This document shows, one piece after another, positions 1-10,257 of a stretch of DNA of 39,140 nucleotides (position 1 is its first letter; each line of letters starts with the position of its first letter). A model generated the notes under the pieces. The model searched no databases. It was given only the letters and a program-made list of their open reading frames with translations, and had not been told where the DNA came from. Source of the DNA: Vulcanimicrobiota bacterium (GTDB lineage Bacteria > Vulcanimicrobiota > Vulcanimicrobiia > Vulcanimicrobiales > Vulcanimicrobiaceae); assembly GCA_013036315.1 (NCBI GenBank), contig JAAXMC010000080.1, positions 1 through 39,140 on the forward strand, given 5' to 3'. The translations under genes and the position numbers were made by a program.

Positions 1-494
1 CGCAGGCCCCTGCGCAAATAACTGCGCGAAAAGCGCGTCTTGCAGGGTCCGTGAAGAATCGAACGGCTGCGCTGCGGCAACCACGGCGCTGTCCTGCGCG
101 GCAATTTTCATGCCGGCCGCAGTGATGGCCGGATTGAAGAACGCGCTCGTCATCGCGCGCAGCACCGAAGCCGCCGACGACGCCGGCACGCTGGCGCCGA
201 CCATCGAAATATCCGGATACACTTCCAGCGAGAGCGATCCGCCCAGGCGGTTAACGATTTCGCTGAGCGACGATCCGCCGGTGGGGCGTGAAGCTGCGGC
301 CGCCGCGAGCGCTACGCGCGCGATGCCCGGCGATTTCAGATCGTAGCCCGCCGCGGGCACGCGATACCACAATTCAATTGCGGCGGTGCCGGCGGTTGGA
401 TCGACGCGCGCTGTAACGAGCTGCGCTTGCGCGGGTGCGCTCAGTGCCGATGCTAAGCACGCAACGGCCGCCGCACCGCGCACGGCCCCGGCAA

Positions 495-498
<4 letters not shown>
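1..498 (-). CDS. M16 peptidase-like exported protein, N-terminal part (runs off window)
   Basis: Open frame from ATG at 498 to the window edge, 166 codons. Residues 1-25 form a signal peptide ending AQAQ. The rest (ELWYRVPAAG, then a helix, SLSEIVNRLGGSLSLEV, then DISMVGASVPAS) follows the opening strand-helix-strand pattern of an M16 (insulinase/pitrilysin-like) domain. The helix that should carry the zinc motif HxxEH reads ALAAAAASRP, so no zinc ligands are present. This fits the non-catalytic partner subunit common in bacterial M16 pairs. Its ATG overlaps the ftsH stop as ATGA (498-495), so it is probably translationally coupled to ftsH. The rest of the gene and any catalytic partner lie outside. 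The family call rests on pattern only. Confidence 0.6.
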
Positions 499-2408
<1,910 letters not shown>

Positions 2409-2420
2409 TTAACAGGCGTA

Positions 2421-2484
2421 TCCGCGCTGCGCGCTCCACGCCCCCCATCGGCAAAGCCGACGGGGTCCCCCGGCCTTCGGCCCA
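2421..2484. repeat. Cluster of three small palindromes between hpt and ftsH
   Basis: Three inverted repeats in a row: GCGC-tgc-GCGC near 2424-2434; a 10-bp stem CCCCATCGGC / GCCGACGGGG with loop AAA at 2443-2465 (one A-G position, which is a G-T wobble in the minus-strand RNA); and GGCC-ttc-GGCC near 2473-2483. No T-tract follows, so it is not a textbook intrinsic terminator. It looks like a REP/BIME-type element or a processing/pausing structure between two co-directional genes. Confidence 0.55.
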
Positions 2485-2518
2485 TCTGCTGTTTTAAAAT
2501 CATTTGTTTGTAACGCAC

Positions 2519-3076
2519 TTATTCCGAAAATACCCAGGATTGCAGCTGTGCGAGGTATGGAAGGTTGCGGTAGTTTTCTTGATAGTCCAAACCGTACCCT
2601 ACGACGAACACGTCGGGCGCGACCAAGCCGACATAATCCACCGGAACCTCAACGCGCCGGTGATACGGCTTGTCGAAGAGCACACACGATCGAAGGCTCG
2701 CGGGTTCGCGCCCCGAGAGTAACGATCGAAGGTACTGCAGCGTGAGGCCGTTGTCGATGATATCCTCGATCACGAGCACGTTCCGGCCCGCAATCTTCTC
2801 GCTTGTGTCCTTCAGCAACCGCACCTCTCCACTCGACCGGCTCGAGTTTCCGTAACTGGAAACGACGATGAAATCGAGTTCGATTCTGCTCGGGCCGTCG
2901 GGTATGCGCGAAAGGGCTCGCACCAGATCGACGGTCACGTACAGCGCTCCTTTTAACACGCCCAGCACCAGCAGCGGTTGCCCGGCGTAGTCGCGCGCTA
3001 TTTCCTTTGCCAAACGCTCGATGGCGGCGGCGATTTCGGCGCCGGAAAAGAGCGCTTTCTCGATGGTCTCTTTCAC
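2519..3076 (-). CDS. hpt: Hypoxanthine phosphoribosyltransferase
   Basis: Purine salvage enzyme converting hypoxanthine or guanine plus PRPP to IMP or GMP in the cytosol. It has 185 residues, typical for bacterial Hpt. The PRPP-binding loop VIEDIIDNGLTL is at 102-113, the LKGA segment at 41-44, and the C-terminal VGYGLDYQENYRNLPY is the usual Hpt ending. The ATG (3076-3074) overlaps the tilS stop as ATGA. The tilS-hpt-ftsH order is a widespread bacterial arrangement, which supports all three calls. Confidence 0.96.
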   Translation of the reverse strand: MKETIEKALFSGAEIAAAIERLAKEIARDYAGQPLLVLGVLKGALYVTVDLVRALSRIPDGPSRIELDFIVVSSYGNSSRSSGEVRLLKDTSEKIAGRNVLVIEDIIDNGLTLQYLRSLLSGREPASLRSCVLFDKPYHRRVEVPVDYVGLVAPDVFVVGYGLDYQENYRNLPYLAQLQSWVFSE

Positions 3077-3957
3077 TTGCGCTGCACTACCAGAGCGCCG
3101 TCCGAGACTTCGATTTCAACCCCCGGCGCCATGAAAAACCGGCCCGACGCACCTTGCTGGAGCGCGCGGACGGCCGCCTCGATATGCTCGAAATCCACGC
3201 CACCCAGCGCTTCGTGCTCCCGCAGAGCTTCACGAACCTGCCTGCGGACGGCGGCCACCGGCGTCGCGTGGAACTCCGCGCCCACGACCTCGGCGGCGCG
3301 CGCGACCGCCGCGTCCAGGCCGGGGAAGAGCGGCCGGAGTGCTTGCAGCGCCACCCTCACCGCGTTGCGCCGCAGCGTCCGGTCCGCGTTGGTCGGATCG
3401 ATCGCGTACGGCAAGCCCATCGCCTGCGCGTAGGCTCGCAGATCCTCACGTTCCAGGCGCAGCAGCGGGCGCGCGAGGTCGATATCTTTGGCGAGTTGCC
3501 TGCGAGCGGGCATACCCGCCAGACCGTCGGCGCCGGTTCCGCGAAAAAGTGCGAGCAGCACCGTTTCGGTTTGATCGCTTGCGTTGTGCCCCGTTACGAC
3601 CGCACCGCATCCGGCCGCGCGCGCGAGCCGTTCGAGCGCTTCATAACGGGCTTCGCGCATCTCGGCCTCGCCCGCGCGCGCCAGCTGTAATCCGGCCACT
3701 TTAAATGGAAGGCCGAGCGCCGCGGCAACGCGCATCACGACCGCTTCGTCTTGCCATGCCGACGACCGCACTCCGTGATTGACGTGCGCGAGCGTCAGCC
3801 GTAAGCGCTGCGACTTGGAAAGCGCGCGCAGGATCGCAGCCAGCGCGACGCTGTCGGAGCCGCCGCTGCAAGCAATCAAAACGTGCTCACCCGCGCGAAT
3901 GACGCCTTCACGCTTGACGGCCTGTTCGATGGAACGCAACGGTTTGGCGCCGCGCAT
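3073..3957 (-). CDS. tilS: tRNA(Ile)-lysidine synthase
   Basis: Converts C34 of the tRNA-Ile CAU anticodon to lysidine using ATP and lysine, which is essential for AUA decoding. The PP-loop ATP site SGGSDS lies at about 31-36. VNHGVRSSAWQDEA and VTGHNASDQTET are the conserved TilS segments that follow. At 294 residues it is a short form, with only a small remnant (GRFFMAPGVEIEVS) of the C-terminal region. I place the start at ATG 3957, which shares one base with the smpB stop (TGATG). A TTG one codon upstream (3960) is the alternative. It belongs to the overlapping minus-strand operon. Confidence 0.94.
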   Translation of the reverse strand: MRGAKPLRSIEQAVKREGVIRAGEHVLIACSGGSDSVALAAILRALSKSQRLRLTLAHVNHGVRSSAWQDEAVVMRVAAALGLPFKVAGLQLARAGEAEMREARYEALERLARAAGCGAVVTGHNASDQTETVLLALFRGTGADGLAGMPARRQLAKDIDLARPLLRLEREDLRAYAQAMGLPYAIDPTNADRTLRRNAVRVALQALRPLFPGLDAAVARAAEVVGAEFHATPVAAVRRQVREALREHEALGGVDFEHIEAAVRALQQGASGRFFMAPGVEIEVSDGALVVQRK

Positions 3958-4442
3958 CAATGCGTGTGGCGGGCGATCTCGCGCTCCACGTCCCGCTTGG
4001 CGGTGTCGGCGCGTTTATCCCAGAGTTTTTTCCCGCGCGCCAGGCCGATTTCGATCTTCGCCCTGCCCCGCGTGAAGTAGAGCCGCAGCGGAACCAGCGT
4101 CAAGCCTTTCTCCGCCGCCCGGCCGCCCAAACGCACGATCTGTTCTTTGTGGAGCAGCAATTTGCGCGGGCGATCGGGCTCGACGTTTGAAAAACTTCCC
4201 TGTTTATAGGTCGGAACGTGCATGCCGAGCAGCCACAATTCGCCGTCGCGTAGACGCGCGTACGCCTGATTGAGGCTGATGCCGCCCTGCCGGATCGATT
4301 TGATCTCGGTTCCGGTGAGAGCGATGCCCACCTCGAGCGACTCCAAGATGTGAAACTCATGCCGCGCGCGCCGGTTGTCGACGGCAGGCGCAGCTTTCTT
4401 GACGACCTTCTGCGCGGCGCGTGCTTGTTTTGACTTAGCCAT
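3957..4442 (-). CDS. smpB: SsrA-binding protein SmpB
   Basis: Binds tmRNA and brings it to stalled ribosomes for trans-translation. It has 161 residues with a Lys/Ala-rich N-terminal extension of about 20. The OB-fold core is recognisable by RRARHEFHILESLEVGIALTGTEIKS-type sequence (24-49) and by the segment SLNQAYARLRDGELWLLGMH. The C-terminal basic helix RGKKLWDKRADTAKRD is intact. The start is ATG 4442, three bases after the upstream thioesterase stop. The tmRNA gene itself (ssrA) is not in this window. Confidence 0.97.
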   Translation of the reverse strand: MAKSKQARAAQKVVKKAAPAVDNRRARHEFHILESLEVGIALTGTEIKSIRQGGISLNQAYARLRDGELWLLGMHVPTYKQGSFSNVEPDRPRKLLLHKEQIVRLGGRAAEKGLTLVPLRLYFTRGRAKIEIGLARGKKLWDKRADTAKRDVEREIARHTH

Positions 4443-4445
4443 CCT

Positions 4446-4874
4446 TTAAGGCCTTAACAACTTGTCGTCTTCGTCTTCGACGCGGCCCTTCGCGACGAAA
4501 CGTCCTTCAGCTTCGACGAGCACGTTGCCGGCGCGGTCGCTGACGCGCGCTTCCATTTCCAGCACGTTGCGGCGCATCCACTTGACGCGCCCTTCGATCT
4601 CGATCGGCGCATTCAGCGGCACAGGTTTGCGGAAGCGCGCGTTCATGCTGCCCGTCACGCCGCGATAGCCCGCGTATCCGGCCGCGTGCGCCATCGCTTC
4701 GTCGAGCAGCGCGAGCGCGATTCCGCCGTGCGCGATGCCGCGCCAGCCCTGAAATTGATCGCCGAGCGTAGCGTGCGCGAGCGCACCGTTTTCGGTATGC
4801 TCGAACTTGAGATGCATCCCGATCTCATTCTCGGCTCCGCATGCGAAGCAGCGGCCGTCGTCGTACGTTCTCAC
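4446..4874 (-). CDS. PaaI-type hotdog-fold thioesterase
   Basis: Predicted acyl-CoA thioesterase of the PaaI/YdiI hotdog family; the substrate cannot be read from sequence. It has 142 residues. The hallmark WRGIAHGGIALALLDEAMAH (44-63) contains the HGG turn and the acidic residue on the long helix. The N-terminus carries a CFAC pair (about 9-12), seen in a subset of these proteins and possibly metal-binding. The start is GTG 4874, overlapping the metallophosphoesterase stop by four bases (GTGA). Its role in this operon is unclear. Confidence 0.85.
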   Translation of the reverse strand: MRTYDDGRCFACGAENEIGMHLKFEHTENGALAHATLGDQFQGWRGIAHGGIALALLDEAMAHAAGYAGYRGVTGSMNARFRKPVPLNAPIEIEGRVKWMRRNVLEMEARVSDRAGNVLVEAEGRFVAKGRVEDEDDKLLRP

Positions 4875-5596
4875 CGGCCTTGCTCCAGCCGCGTCGCCAA
4901 GACTTCAGGCAAACCGGCGTCACGAATTTTTTTCTGCACCGCCGCGATCGGGTATTCGTAGCGCACCCACTCGATCCGACGCTTCTCCGGTTCGTAGAAG
5001 ACGAACGACGGCTGTGGATTGAGATCGCGCGGCTGGCCGACGCTGCCGACATCGATGATGTATCGCTTGGCCGGATCCAGTTCGAGCTCGCCGCCGTGCT
5101 GGCGGTGTTCGTGGCCGATGCTGCCGCCGGCGTCCAGCGAATAGTATTCCGCGACGTGCGTATGCCCGATAAAGATCAACGGCGCGTCCGTCCGTTGGAA
5201 TGCCGCCTTCGCCTGCCGCTTGTCCAAGATATACTCGAAGTAGTTGACCGGCGCGCCGTGCACCAGCAAAAACTCGGGCAAACGCACTTCGTATCCTAAC
5301 CCGTTGAGCCAGTCAATATTTTCGCGATCGATCTTGCCTTGCGTCCATTCAATCGCGGTGCGCGCCGCCGGATTGAAATACTCGACGCCAAAGTTGTCGA
5401 CGGCCGCAACTTCGTGGTTTCCGAGCACACACTCGGCCGCGCGTTCGCGGATCATCCGCACGCATTCGTTGGGGTCGGGCCCGTAACCGACCGTGTCGCC
5501 CAAGCAGAGGACCGAATCGTCAGGCTTCATCAGCGCGAAAGCCGCCTGCAGCGATTCCAAGTTGCCGTGAATGTCGGAGACGATCGCGTATCTCAT
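4871..5596 (-). CDS. Calcineurin-like metallophosphoesterase (YfcE/MJ0936-like)
   Basis: Small cytosolic dimetal phosphoesterase, 241 residues. All the metal-binding blocks are visible: SDIHGN (7-12), GDTVGYGPDP (33-42), GNHE (59-62), VHGAP and GHTH. The frame stays open about 200 bases upstream, but that stretch lies in hisC and is arginine-rich. The true start is ATG 5596, because MRYAIVSDIHGN is the normal N-terminus and it overlaps the hisC stop as ATGA. The substrate (phosphodiester, nucleotide or diadenosine polyphosphate) cannot be assigned. Confidence 0.9.
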   Translation of the reverse strand: MRYAIVSDIHGNLESLQAAFALMKPDDSVLCLGDTVGYGPDPNECVRMIRERAAECVLGNHEVAAVDNFGVEYFNPAARTAIEWTQGKIDRENIDWLNGLGYEVRLPEFLLVHGAPVNYFEYILDKRQAKAAFQRTDAPLIFIGHTHVAEYYSLDAGGSIGHEHRQHGGELELDPAKRYIIDVGSVGQPRDLNPQPSFVFYEPEKRRIEWVRYEYPIAAVQKKIRDAGLPEVLATRLEQGR

Positions 5597-6702
5597 GCGA
5601 TCTCCCGCCACAGCACGCGCAGGCGCGCTGCAAACTCGTCGCGCTCCGCCGGCGTGCCGACGCTGACGCGCACGAAACGGTCCAGCGGCGGCGCGCTGGG
5701 CTTGCGAACAAAAACGCCGCGCGCGAGCAGCGCGTTCATGATCTGCGTAGCGGTCTCTTTGCTCCCGAAGTCGATGCACACGAAATTCGCGCACGATTCC
5801 AGATATGGGCGGCCGAGCGAGCCGGCCAGTCTGTAATAGTCTTCACGGCCGCGGCCGGTTTCGGACACGACGTGCTGCGCGAATTCCGGATCGGCCAGCG
5901 AGGCGAGCGCGCCGATCTGCGCGTTGCGGTTGACTCCGTAATGCAAGCGGATCTTTTGAAACGTCGTGACGTTGCGGGGCGTCGCGATCGCATAGCCGAT
6001 GCGCGCGCCCGCCATGCCATACGCCTTTGAAAAGGTGCGCACGCGCAGGAGCCGGCCGTGGATGAGCGCGGGAAACAGGCTGGATTCATCAACGAAATCC
6101 GCATAGGCTTCGTCGAGAAAAAGCAGCGACTCATCGGGCAAGGCCTCGAAAAGGCGCACCATTTCAGCGGCGGGCAACAGCGTGCCGCTCGGATTGTCCG
6201 GATTAGCGGCGTAGACTATTGACGGGCGCAGCTTTGTGGCCGCGGCAATCAGCGCGTCGACGTCCAGAAAACCGTCCGCGCGGTAATCGACGGTCGCGAG
6301 CTGGGCGCCGAATCCCATCACGTGGTAGTTGAAGGTCGGATACGTTCCGCGCGTAGTCAATGCGACTGCGCCGGGCGCTGCAAAAGCGCGCACCGCGAGC
6401 CCCATCAAATCGTCGATGCCCGAACCGACGCTGATGTTTTCGATCGCGCAGCCGTGGCGCAGCGCCAGCGCTGCGCGCAGGTCGTACGATTCAGGATCGC
6501 CGTACCACGAAATGTGCGGTAACTCCGCGCTCATGGCTTCAACCGCTCGCGGCGACGGCCCGAACGCGCTCTCGTTCGCTCCCAGACGCAGGAGCGAGGC
6601 GTGGCCGCCTTCGCGCATCAATTGCTCGGGGCCGATGAACGGCGTCATCGGCGGAATCGCTTCGATGTGCGGCGCCGCCAAGAACTCGACGTTCTGCGTC
6701 AT
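5593..6702 (-). CDS. hisC: Histidinol-phosphate aminotransferase
   Basis: PLP enzyme of histidine biosynthesis (imidazole acetol-phosphate to histidinol-phosphate), 369 residues. Family marks are RLGANESAFGPSP (39-51), NPDNPSGT (167-174), FLDEAYADF (195-203) and the PLP lysine in FSKAYGMAGARIGY (K226). The longer open frame upstream is arginine-rich and lies inside moeA. I start at ATG 6702, preceded by a good AGGGGG ribosome-binding site. It begins nine bases after the moeA stop. No other his genes are in the window, and HisC-like enzymes can also transaminate aromatic precursors. Confidence 0.88.
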   Translation of the reverse strand: MTQNVEFLAAPHIEAIPPMTPFIGPEQLMREGGHASLLRLGANESAFGPSPRAVEAMSAELPHISWYGDPESYDLRAALALRHGCAIENISVGSGIDDLMGLAVRAFAAPGAVALTTRGTYPTFNYHVMGFGAQLATVDYRADGFLDVDALIAAATKLRPSIVYAANPDNPSGTLLPAAEMVRLFEALPDESLLFLDEAYADFVDESSLFPALIHGRLLRVRTFSKAYGMAGARIGYAIATPRNVTTFQKIRLHYGVNRNAQIGALASLADPEFAQHVVSETGRGREDYYRLAGSLGRPYLESCANFVCIDFGSKETATQIMNALLARGVFVRKPSAPPLDRFVRVSVGTPAERDEFAARLRVLWREIA

Positions 6703-6710
6703 CTTCCCCC

Positions 6711-7952
6711 TTATAAAAAGCGCGTCGCGAGGACCGTTTCGCCCGCCGCAACGGATTCTACGGTTTCGCCCAAAGTGAGAAATCCGCTTGCGCGCGCGAG
6801 CAGGCTGACCGAAGCGGATTGCATGTCTAAAGGAAACGCGGTGCAAATTCCCGCGGTTTCATCCAAACGCACGGGGACGTAGTGCGTCCATCCGAGGCGC
6901 TTGCGCAACGGGCGCGCGAGCTCGGCTTCGACCTGCGCGGCTCGCACATACGCGCCGACGCACTGCGCGACGATCGGCGCGGCTACGGCCTCGAGGATCA
7001 TCAGCGCCGAAGTGGGATTTCCGGGTAAGCCGATCACCGGCTTGCCGCCGGCTGAGGCGAGCAGCGTCGGTTTCCCGGGTTTGACTCGCAGCCCGTGCAC
7101 GATCACGCCGGGCGGTCCGCGGCGATCGACCAGACGGGGCGTGAGATCGCGCTGGCCGACCGAGGAGCCGCCGCTGAGAATCACGCCGTCGCATTCTGCG
7201 ATTGCGGCGTCCAGCAGCCGGCCATACTCCGTTTCATCGTCGGGCGCGATCGGATACTGTTTGAAAGCCGCGCCGAGCGCTGCGATTTTTCCGGCCAGCG
7301 CCCAGCGATTCGAATCGCGGACCTGTGCCACACCCGGCCGGCTGCGAATATCGACGAGTTCGTCGCCGCTCGACACGATCGCAAAAACGGGGACGGCGTA
7401 CACCGGCACGTTCACTATTCCGAGTGCGGCGAGCACTCCGAGCTCGGCGCCGCCGATGCGCCGCCCTTCTTCTACTATGGTTTCGCCCGCGCGCATGTCC
7501 GAACCGGCCGGCACGATATGCCCGCCCGGAGCGCATGCATTCGCGATCCGAACGCGCTCGCCGGAAATCTCTGCGTCTTCGATCGGCACGACGCAGTCCG
7601 CGCGCGGCGGCAAAGCGCCGCCCGTCGGGATGCGGACGGCGGTTTTCGGCGCGAGCTCGCGCTCCCACGCGCGGCCCATCCGGATCTCGCCGGCGACGTC
7701 GAGTTCGCCCGGCGTATCCTGCGATCGCACCGCAAAACCGTCCATCGCCGAGCGCGCGGCCGCCGGATGCGCTTGCTCCGCGATCGCGGGCCGCGCGAGT
7801 ACGCGGCCAAGCGCGGCTTCAAACGGGACGGTCTCGGTTTTCGGCATTCGCAGCTGCGCGCGCGCAAAAAACAGCGTCAGCGCCTGCTCGGGCGCGAGCA
7901 ATGCTTCGTTCTGAAATCCTCCCGTTTGCAGGTCGCCTTGCAAACCTCGCAT
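6711..7952 (-). CDS. moeA: Molybdopterin molybdenumtransferase MoeA
   Basis: Inserts molybdate into adenylated molybdopterin, the last step of molybdenum cofactor synthesis. It has 413 residues from ATG 7952. Conserved blocks are RSAMDGFAV, IPTGGALPPRADCVVP, SSGDELVD, SGGSSVGQRDL and KPGKPTLLA...GLPGNPTSA, which together define MoeA domains I-IV. I prefer ATG 7952 over 7970 because an AAGGAA ribosome-binding site lies nine bases before it. The 7970 ATG would abut the serS ATG with no leader. No other moa/mob genes or molybdoenzymes are present. Confidence 0.95.
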   Translation of the reverse strand: MRGLQGDLQTGGFQNEALLAPEQALTLFFARAQLRMPKTETVPFEAALGRVLARPAIAEQAHPAAARSAMDGFAVRSQDTPGELDVAGEIRMGRAWERELAPKTAVRIPTGGALPPRADCVVPIEDAEISGERVRIANACAPGGHIVPAGSDMRAGETIVEEGRRIGGAELGVLAALGIVNVPVYAVPVFAIVSSGDELVDIRSRPGVAQVRDSNRWALAGKIAALGAAFKQYPIAPDDETEYGRLLDAAIAECDGVILSGGSSVGQRDLTPRLVDRRGPPGVIVHGLRVKPGKPTLLASAGGKPVIGLPGNPTSALMILEAVAAPIVAQCVGAYVRAAQVEAELARPLRKRLGWTHYVPVRLDETAGICTAFPLDMQSASVSLLARASGFLTLGETVESVAAGETVLATRFL

Positions 7953-7970
7953 AATGCGGCGTTCCTTCAT

Positions 7971-9254
7971 ATGTTGGATGTTGGTTTCATTCGTCGCGAT
8001 CCGGAGCGCGTTCGGCGTTCGGCGAAGCGCCGCGGCCTCGATCCTGCGTTTGTCGACGAAGTTCTGCGCTTGGACGAGGAGTACCGCTCCGCGTTAACGG
8101 CTGCTGAGAAAGCGCAGGCAGAAAAGAATCGCCTCTCGGCCGAGATCGGGAAAGCCGCCGACAAAGCCGCCGCCGCCCGCGAGCTGCGGCCGAAGCTTGA
8201 CGAACTCGGCCGGCGGATCGACGAGGCGGAAACGCGCGCGCGCGAGTTGGCGCCCGACGAACGAAGCTCGCCGCTTGCGGAGCTGCTTACGCAGACGCCG
8301 AATATTCTCGACGATTCCGTGCCGGATGGGAATGACGAATCGAAAAACGTCGTGCTGCGTTCGAGCGGCGAGCCGCCGAAGTTTTCGTTCGAACCGGTGC
8401 CGCACTGGGAGCTCGGCGAGCGCTTGGGCATTCTGGATTTTCAGCGCGCCGTCAAACTATCCGGCACGCGTTTCTCGATCTTCGTGGGACCGGGCGCGCG
8501 GCTGGCGCGCGCGCTGACGCAGTTTTTTCTCGACCGCGCGTTTGACAAAGGGTACGTGGAAGTGAATCCGCCGGTGCTGGTTTCGCGCGCGACGATGTGG
8601 TCGACGGGTCAATTGAGCAAATTCGCCGACGCGATGTTTCACGACGCCGATGCGGACCTGTTCTTGATTCCGACTGCGGAGGTTCCACTGACGGCCATGC
8701 ACGGCGACGAAATACTCGCGGCTGAAACGCTGCCGCGCAAGTACGCGGCATTCACGCCGTGCTTTCGCAAGGAAGCCGGCGCCGCCGGCAAGGACACGCG
8801 CGGCATCGTGCGCCAGCATCAGTTCGAAAAAGTGGAGCTCGTCTGGCTGACGGCGCCGGAAAAATCAGACGAAGCGCTCGAGCAATTGACGCGTGACGCC
8901 GAAGCGCTCTTGCAAGCATTGGAGTTGCCGCACCGGGTCGTGGCGCTGTGCGCCGGCGAGGTCGGCTTCAACACCGCTAAGACGTACGATTTGGAAGTAT
9001 GGGTTCCAAGCGCAAAGACCTATCGCGAAATCAGCTCCTGCTCGAGCTGCACCGACTTTCAGGCGCGCCGCGCATCGATTCGTCTCCGGCGCGATCCAAA
9101 AGCCAAACCGGAGCTCGTGCATACGCTCAACGGGTCGGGCTTGCCGATCGGGCGTACGCTGCTCGCGATTCTCGAAAACTTTCAGCAGCCCGACGGTTCC
9201 GTTCGCATTCCACCGCCGCTGCAGCCTTACATGAAGGCCGAAACGATCAGTTAA
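7971..9254 (+). CDS. serS: Seryl-tRNA synthetase
   Basis: Charges tRNA-Ser with serine, 427 residues. The N-terminal antiparallel coiled coil runs from about 30 to 105 (EEYRSALTAAEKAQAEKNR and on). Class II motif 2 is near FRKEAGAAGKDTRGIVRQHQ and motif 3 is SGLPIGRTLLAI. The TREISSCS-type serine pocket appears as YREISSCSSCTDFQARR. The start at ATG 7971 is fixed by the standard N-terminus MLDVGFIRRDPERVR. It has no Shine-Dalgarno sequence, and its promoter must lie inside the 5' end of divergent moeA. Confidence 0.98.
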   Translation: MLDVGFIRRDPERVRRSAKRRGLDPAFVDEVLRLDEEYRSALTAAEKAQAEKNRLSAEIGKAADKAAAARELRPKLDELGRRIDEAETRARELAPDERSSPLAELLTQTPNILDDSVPDGNDESKNVVLRSSGEPPKFSFEPVPHWELGERLGILDFQRAVKLSGTRFSIFVGPGARLARALTQFFLDRAFDKGYVEVNPPVLVSRATMWSTGQLSKFADAMFHDADADLFLIPTAEVPLTAMHGDEILAAETLPRKYAAFTPCFRKEAGAAGKDTRGIVRQHQFEKVELVWLTAPEKSDEALEQLTRDAEALLQALELPHRVVALCAGEVGFNTAKTYDLEVWVPSAKTYREISSCSSCTDFQARRASIRLRRDPKAKPELVHTLNGSGLPIGRTLLAILENFQQPDGSVRIPPPLQPYMKAETIS

Positions 9255-9543
9255 TCAGGTAATCCGCTAGCGCTTTCACGTAAGGCGAAGGCGCGTTCGG
9301 TGCGGCTTGCGCGCCGCGCCGCGTTTCGATAGTGACGCGCGTATGCGTGCCGTCGATCCCGGCGACCGTGCACGTCAGCCGGTCCGAGTAAATCAAGCCG
9401 AACGTCGCTTCGAGCGTTCCTTCGGCGCGATGCTCTTCGCGCACGACGCCGCCCAGCACGTGCTCGATGCCGTAACGGCAGCGATCGAACGCAGCGTCCT
9501 TTGCAAGCTCGAGTTCGACTGTGCGCGACGGGTGCAGCGCCAC
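9247..9543 (-). CDS. Small hypothetical protein
   Basis: 98 residues, not recognised. It has alternating polar/hydrophobic stretches (TLEATFGLIYSDRLTCTVAG, HTRVTIETRR) suggesting a small beta-rich fold, possibly ligand-binding or cyclase-like, but this is only an impression. The start is GTG 9543. The frame stays open upstream through LRRLIAWLGIDAPKS, but no standard start codon is found there. It follows the MgtC gene by 32 bases on the same strand, and its last eight bases overlap the serS end (convergent). Confidence 0.55.
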   Translation of the reverse strand: MALHPSRTVELELAKDAAFDRCRYGIEHVLGGVVREEHRAEGTLEATFGLIYSDRLTCTVAGIDGTHTRVTIETRRGAQAAPNAPSPYVKALADYLIN

Positions 9544-9575
9544 CGACTTGGGCGCATCGATTCCCAGCCACGCGA

Positions 9576-10244
9576 TCAGCCGCCGAAGAACGGTTCGCTC
9601 GCCTCGACGCGCTGTACGCCCGACAGCGCGCTGATGCGCTCCGCAATGGCGATCAACTCTCCGCCGATCGCTAGTTCCAAGCTGTAGCGGATTTCAATGC
9701 AATCGCCGGTCCCATCGGCAACGATCGAGATCACATCCCGCTCGAAGGGAACCTTTTCGGATGTGAACACGTCCGCAATTGCATCCAGCGATGCACGGCC
9801 CGGAACGCATTTCACGAGCAATGCGACCTTGCGATGCATGTGAAAAATCCGCATCAGGAGATCGTCGGAGATACAGAGGGCACCCAGCGTGATCGCGGTT
9901 GCCAGCAAACCGGCCGACAGACCAAACCCGTTGGAATACCCAAGGAGCAGTCCAACCGCCGCGGCCATCCAAATACTGGCCGCCGTCGTCAATCCATGCG
10001 CGGTTGCGCCTTGCCGGATAATCGCACCCGCGCCCAAGAAGCCGATCCCGACGACGATGTAGGACGGAATGCGCGTGTCGTGCAGGTGCGCGCCCATCGC
10101 CGTGAACGCCGCCGCCGCCGCGGCGACCAGGAGATGCGTGCGGAAGCCCGCAGCTTTCTGCGCCGCCTGCCGCTGCAGACCGATCGCGCCGCCCAGAATC
10201 GCCGCGCCGACGATCCCAAGCAGCGGCGAGAACGTGAAATCCAC
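9576..10244 (-). CDS. MgtC/SapB family membrane protein
   Basis: 222 residues. The N-terminal part holds about four to five membrane helices with the family pattern GGAIGLQRQAAQKAAGFRTH, GIGFLGAGAIIRQG and GLTTAASIW. The C-terminal 80 residues form a soluble ACT-like domain. MgtC proteins are linked to growth at low Mg2+ and to control of ATP synthase or phosphate uptake; they are not simple Mg2+ transporters. The start is GTG 10244, 13 bases after the solute-binding protein stop, so the two are probably co-transcribed. A separate Mg2+ unit lies at 26.0-28.9 kb. Confidence 0.9.
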   Translation of the reverse strand: MDFTFSPLLGIVGAAILGGAIGLQRQAAQKAAGFRTHLLVAAAAAAFTAMGAHLHDTRIPSYIVVGIGFLGAGAIIRQGATAHGLTTAASIWMAAAVGLLLGYSNGFGLSAGLLATAITLGALCISDDLLMRIFHMHRKVALLVKCVPGRASLDAIADVFTSEKVPFERDVISIVADGTGDCIEIRYSLELAIGGELIAIAERISALSGVQRVEASEPFFGG

Positions 10245-10257
10245 GATGGTGCCTTCG

